From a virus, in the IMG/VR virus record IMGVR_UViG_3300042895_001799, positions 1-27,664 of that record: 27,664 nt of DNA; one strand, written 5' to 3'. Below, piece after piece: positions 24,737-27,664 of this stretch. Position 1 is the stretch's first letter. Each line of letters begins with the position of its first letter. The position numbers and the translations under genes are program-made. The notes under the pieces are model-generated. The model was given only the letters and a program-made list of their open reading frames with translations. It made no database searches and was not told the origin of the DNA.

Positions 24737-25274
24737 ATATGTTGATATTTCAAATCTATGCGTACCTGAGTGGAGGGCTACATGCATTCTCAGACCGGAC
24801 TTGCTAGTCCTGTCTTCTTCTTTATCCGAATTTGGGTTCATACAGCCAATACATGTAAGAAAAGCAACCGGAGAGATAATAGACGGCAATGAAAGATATT
24901 TACTTTCTTTAAACGTGAAGCAAATAAAAGAAATAATCAATGGGAAGATTCCAGTTGTAGAGCACGACATCGACTCCCTAGAGGCAATGATGCTTCATTT
25001 GCGACTAAATAGAGGCAGGGGAACGATAGTTGCCAAGCCGATGTCTAACATAATAAAGAAATTAAGACTTTCTGGCAAGTACAAACTTCCCGACTTTGAT
25101 TCATTGTTGTGCATGAGGAGCGATGAGTTGTCACTGATGCTTGATGGGTCTTTAGTAAAAACAAGAAAAATATCAGAACATAACTATTCCAGAGCTTGGG
25201 TTCCCGTGGAGGCCCCTCCTGGGACCATCGATTCTGGCCCAAGTATTGAAAGACCACCAAATGCTGATAGGTGA
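24711..25274 (+). CDS. Second ParB-like protein
   Basis: A 187-residue protein starting at the ATG at 24711, chosen because GAAGAGGAA stands just upstream; an in-frame TTG at 24693 is a weaker alternative. The ParB-like domain shows VDISNLCVPEW, SSSLSEFGFIQPIHVRK and the IIDGNERYLLSL motif (58-62), corresponding to the GxxR nucleotide site, followed by a helical LRLNRGRGTI segment. The C-terminus is short and proline-rich. It is clearly different from the first ParB-like protein, so the pair is not a recent duplication. It probably works with the PAPS-reductase-like protein. Confidence 0.75.
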   Translation: MLTQPLNIKYVDISNLCVPEWRATCILRPDLLVLSSSLSEFGFIQPIHVRKATGEIIDGNERYLLSLNVKQIKEIINGKIPVVEHDIDSLEAMMLHLRLNRGRGTIVAKPMSNIIKKLRLSGKYKLPDFDSLLCMRSDELSLMLDGSLVKTRKISEHNYSRAWVPVEAPPGTIDSGPSIERPPNADR

Positions 25275-25293
25275 ATAATAAAAAAATATTGAC

Positions 25294-25323
25294 TGCTATA
25301 ATTCGATTTAGACATTTATCGAA
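25294..25323 (+). promoter_or_regulatory. Extended -10 promoter with overlapping inverted repeat
   Basis: TGCTATAAT (25294-25302) is a perfect extended -10 element, which can work without a -35 box. A 6-bp inverted repeat TTCGAT-N10-ATCGAA (25302-25323) covers the expected transcription start and looks like an operator. It lies in the 60-base gap before the basic protein and connector genes and probably drives a late structural unit. Confidence 0.5.
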
Positions 25324-25334
25324 AGAGAGTTTAT

Positions 25335-25991
25335 ATGCCAGGTCTAAGATATGGGCGTGACATAACCGACGACGCAGCGCAACTCCTTAGAAATATTGAT
25401 GAATCAAGAAGATTGGTTGGAGATGCCAGAACTCCTGCCGATAGAGCTGCAGCAAGGTCAAGACTTCAGAACTTTGAAGATTACCTTAGGGCATCTTACG
25501 GGGATAGAAAAACAGCGCAAGCTCTTGCGGCAGAAGCATATGATTTCACCGGAACATTCACGGATAAAAACGGAAAAACATATAGCACAAGAGAGCCATT
25601 AAGCGAAAGTGCTTACAGGGCCTACAGGAGGGTCGCTGGCAAAGTCCAAACCGTTAAGACCGTCAGGGACGAAAACGGTCTGGCGGCAACCAACATAGGG
25701 CGAGCCATGGGCGATGTGCGCCGCAATCCTCCAACCCAAGGTTTAATTGAATTGAGTAGGCAGGTAGCTGGGCAGGGTGTTCAGAACATCATAGATGAAG
25801 CAGCAAATAGACCTCGTGGCTCAAGAAGCGCCCCAACAAAAAGAACTGGTCAAGCTCTCAGTAAGAACAGAGGCGCAGCTGGAGCTAGGGCTGCAGCAGC
25901 CAACGTGAGAAAAGAAGCCGCTCAAGCCGCAAAGCGCAACGCAAAGCGCAGAGCCGCTACTGCCGCAAAGCGTAAAAACCCGAGGGGTTAA
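25335..25991 (+). CDS. Basic Ala/Arg/Lys-rich protein with histone-like tail, probable virion protein
   Basis: A 218-residue protein preceded by AAGAGAG. The first 150 residues are helical and mixed in charge (RYGRDITDDAAQLLRNID, SESAYRAYRRVAGK). From about residue 155 onward the sequence is a disordered, strongly basic tail (AGARAAAANVRKEAAQAAKR) like histone H1 or phage DNA-condensing proteins. No family is recognised. Its place at the head of the connector genes, under its own promoter, suggests a head or DNA-binding virion component. Confidence 0.7.
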   Translation: MPGLRYGRDITDDAAQLLRNIDESRRLVGDARTPADRAAARSRLQNFEDYLRASYGDRKTAQALAAEAYDFTGTFTDKNGKTYSTREPLSESAYRAYRRVAGKVQTVKTVRDENGLAATNIGRAMGDVRRNPPTQGLIELSRQVAGQGVQNIIDEAANRPRGSRSAPTKRTGQALSKNRGAAGARAAAANVRKEAAQAAKRNAKRRAATAAKRKNPRG

Positions 25992-26011
25992 ATTGTGGCT
26001 GTTGATATAAA

Positions 26012-26659
26012 ATGTTAGCAACAGTTAGTGACCTCGTAATATACATGGACGTAAAGTTCTCTTTGCGCCAGCAGGATGCTGCGGAAATGATACTAGCTGG
26101 ACTACAAAGCGAGCTTGAGTCATATCTCAGGAGGCCAATAGAGGTAGAGCAGTTCGTGGAGGAATACAGACTTCCTTCTAGCCAGCATGGCGTGCCGATG
26201 GGAACGTTTCTAAGCATTGGAGATAACTACTTCAATGATTCATTTTCTTCAACAAACCCAGTAGACAATATGATTTATGCTGAGCCACCACACATGATTT
26301 ATTTACGTAACTCTCCTGTAGTGAGCGTAACCTCAGTTACCGTCAAACCCGTTCACGGAGACCTCAGAACGCTTGTAGTAGATGACGACTACGTTGCTAA
26401 CCGTTTCGGCCTGGAGTACTTCTACGGCTTTGAAAATGATTTAGTGACAGTTACTTATAATGCGGGCCTTGCTGGTGCTTCCACTCCACTGTTTAAGCTG
26501 TTAATTCTTCGTGCAGCGTCTAGAGAAATGCAGAACATGCACGATGACGTAGTTGGAGTAAAGGACCTGAATACAAGAAATATCGGTCCCCTCACTACAG
26601 GCTTCCTGGACTCAGAGCTGATGAGTGTCAGAAAATATAAACGGGTCAGAGTAGCGTAA
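26012..26659 (+). CDS. Head-tail connector protein (gp6-like adaptor)
   Basis: A 215-residue protein with the layout of head-tail adaptors: a helical N-terminus (ATVSDLVIYM, LRQQDAAEMILAGLQSELES, YLRRPIEV), a beta-rich middle (YLRNSPVVSVTSVTV, LVTVTYNAGLAG) and a C-terminal helix with LLILRAASREMQNM. In HK97 and related phages this ring joins the portal to the tail. The start is fixed by an in-frame stop three codons upstream; no good ribosome-binding site is visible. It is followed four bases later by the next connector gene. Confidence 0.75.
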   Translation: MLATVSDLVIYMDVKFSLRQQDAAEMILAGLQSELESYLRRPIEVEQFVEEYRLPSSQHGVPMGTFLSIGDNYFNDSFSSTNPVDNMIYAEPPHMIYLRNSPVVSVTSVTVKPVHGDLRTLVVDDDYVANRFGLEYFYGFENDLVTVTYNAGLAGASTPLFKLLILRAASREMQNMHDDVVGVKDLNTRNIGPLTTGFLDSELMSVRKYKRVRVA

Positions 26660-26663
26660 GCAC

Positions 26664-27131
26664 ATGGCAGCCGTAATTATAGATATTGAAATAGATATCG
26701 AAGAACCGCAAGAGAAGTTTGAAGACATGGTGGACCATTCAAAGGATATGCGGTCAGTATGGAGATATGCGAAGAAAAAACTCGAGACTTCATTTAGCCA
26801 AAACTTTCTAAGCGGAGGAAGTCTTGTGGGTGGATGGGCTCCGCTCGACAGGGGTTATGCAGCATGGAAAATTGCAAATTTCCCTGGAGCAAAAAAAATG
26901 AATATAGATGGAAAGTTGTTTCGCAGCATTTCCAACCTTGAGGAATCTGCTGTTAATAAGATTGAGAAAACGTCAGCAACATTTGGCACTGAAGTTAAAT
27001 ATGCAAAATTCCATCAATACGGAACATCGAAAATGCCAGCAAGAAAAATAGTCTTTGAACCAGCTGGTTTCTCTAGGGATATTTCTGACAAAATGGAAAA
27101 TTTTGTTGTACATGGGGTCGTCAATGGCTAG
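26664..27131 (+). CDS. Virion morphogenesis / tail completion protein (HK97 gp10-like)
   Basis: A 155-residue protein with the pattern of the phage virion morphogenesis family: GGWAPLDRGYAAWK in the middle, a DGKLFRSISNL segment, and the diagnostic YAKFHQYGTSKMPARKIVF near the C-terminus. Such proteins complete the head-tail junction. It overlaps the next gene by eight bases. Confidence 0.75.
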   Translation: MAAVIIDIEIDIEEPQEKFEDMVDHSKDMRSVWRYAKKKLETSFSQNFLSGGSLVGGWAPLDRGYAAWKIANFPGAKKMNIDGKLFRSISNLEESAVNKIEKTSATFGTEVKYAKFHQYGTSKMPARKIVFEPAGFSRDISDKMENFVVHGVVNG

Positions 27132-27664
27132 TTCACCTGGCTACTCATTGATGCACGGAGCTCATTTTGCAAAAAATTACGTCAATGACTACATAAGACA
27201 AGATATCCCTATCAGGATTATTGATTACAGAAATGGCTGGGGCCTTGATGACGCTACGCTCCCAACTCCTGAAGAATTCATAACATATGAACCATTAGCA
27301 ATAGATGCATGGCCTACTGTCATAACTGTTGTCATATCTTCAAATAGATTTAACAGAATTGGCTGGGATGGACCAGACCCTCTTTATCGAGTTTCTTATC
27401 AAATGAGAACTTATTTATGGGTAAGAACAGATGGTTCAGAAGAAGTAACGCTGATGAGAGACAGGCTTGCCGCTGTTCTCCGTTCATCATTACTGGATTA
27501 TCCATGTCTAAAAGCTTATGACGAAAGAACTTCTTTCAGAGCTCAAATAGATGAATCAACGTTGTCGGAAGAATTTTCTGACTTAACGTTACTCAAGGGT
27601 GACAGGATGATGGCTGGGGCATATCTCGGCTACACCCTAGAAATAGATGAAGTATTGCAAAGAA
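27124..27664 (+). CDS. Probable tail terminator / minor tail protein (partial, runs off right edge)
   Basis: The frame opens at the ATG at 27124, inside the end of the preceding gene, with GGGG eight bases upstream. It remains open at the window end (180 residues visible). It has alternating strands and helices (AWPTVITVVISSN, YRVSYQMRTYLWVRT, VTLMRDRLAAVLRSSL) consistent with small tail-terminator folds. Assignment rests mostly on gene order (adaptor, completion protein, terminator) and is moderate. Confidence 0.6.
   Translation, partial: MASSPGYSLMHGAHFAKNYVNDYIRQDIPIRIIDYRNGWGLDDATLPTPEEFITYEPLAIDAWPTVITVVISSNRFNRIGWDGPDPLYRVSYQMRTYLWVRTDGSEEVTLMRDRLAAVLRSSLLDYPCLKAYDERTSFRAQIDESTLSEEFSDLTLLKGDRMMAGAYLGYTLEIDEVLQR

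Noticed and set aside
25289-25302. TTGACT next to TATAAT as a -35/-10 pair
   Set aside because: The spacing is only two bases; the extended -10 reading is kept instead.

Overview
The window is a continuous piece of a tailed double-stranded DNA phage genome (Caudoviricetes, HK97-type head) or a prophage. The evidence is a large terminase, an HK97-family portal, an HK97-type prohead protease domain, head-tail connector genes and a phage recombination cassette. There are no rRNA, tRNA, metabolic or host housekeeping genes. The DNA is moderately AT-rich by eye. The gene content (long accessory fusions on the protease, a DUF6582-type domain, a portal with a long C-terminal extension) recalls phages of actinobacteria, but nothing here proves the host; that is inference.

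Layout. The left 17 kb reads leftward: a small two-helix membrane protein (17070-16870), the portal (16863-14839), a 2910-residue polyprotein beginning with the prohead protease (14745-6013), an acidic protein of 535 residues (5910-4303) that may be the scaffold, and a second giant open frame (4285 to beyond base 1) carrying an HExxH metallopeptidase-like motif. The right 10.5 kb reads rightward: large terminase (17120-18427), a recombination/repair block (unknown, Rad52-like annealing protein, Cas4/RecB-like nuclease, unknown, HNH endonuclease), a gene-free stretch rich in hairpins (21325-21658), a RuvC-like resolvase, two small unknowns, a ParB-like / PAPS-reductase-like / ParB-like trio, then from an extended -10 promoter a basic histone-tail-like protein and three head-tail connector or tail-completion genes. 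The major capsid protein is not visible and probably lies left of the window.

Main discovery candidate. The two giant proteins are punctuated by the exact pentapeptide GLSSG: eight times in the 2910-residue protein and once in the part of the neighbour that is visible. All nine copies use different codons, including both serine codon families, so the peptide and not the DNA is conserved. The copies fall at domain boundaries; one pair brackets a complete UvrD/Rep-type superfamily 1 helicase, and another pair frames a small helix-turn-helix-like segment. Because the same chain starts with the capsid maturation protease, the simplest model is a self-processing virion polyprotein whose cargo (helicase, DNA-binding, metallopeptidase and helical segments) is packaged in the head and cut at or near GLSSG. 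The motif and its placement are directly visible; cleavage, packaging and delivery are inference.

How the genes fit together. Terminase and portal package DNA, the protease module matures the head, and the connector genes at the right edge join head to tail. The Rad52-like protein and RecB-like nuclease form an annealing/resection pair comparable to phage Red systems, with HNH and RuvC-like nucleases for DNA processing and branch resolution. The ParB/PAPS-reductase trio resembles IbrB/IbrA pairs and may modify DNA or nucleotides, but its substrate is unknown.
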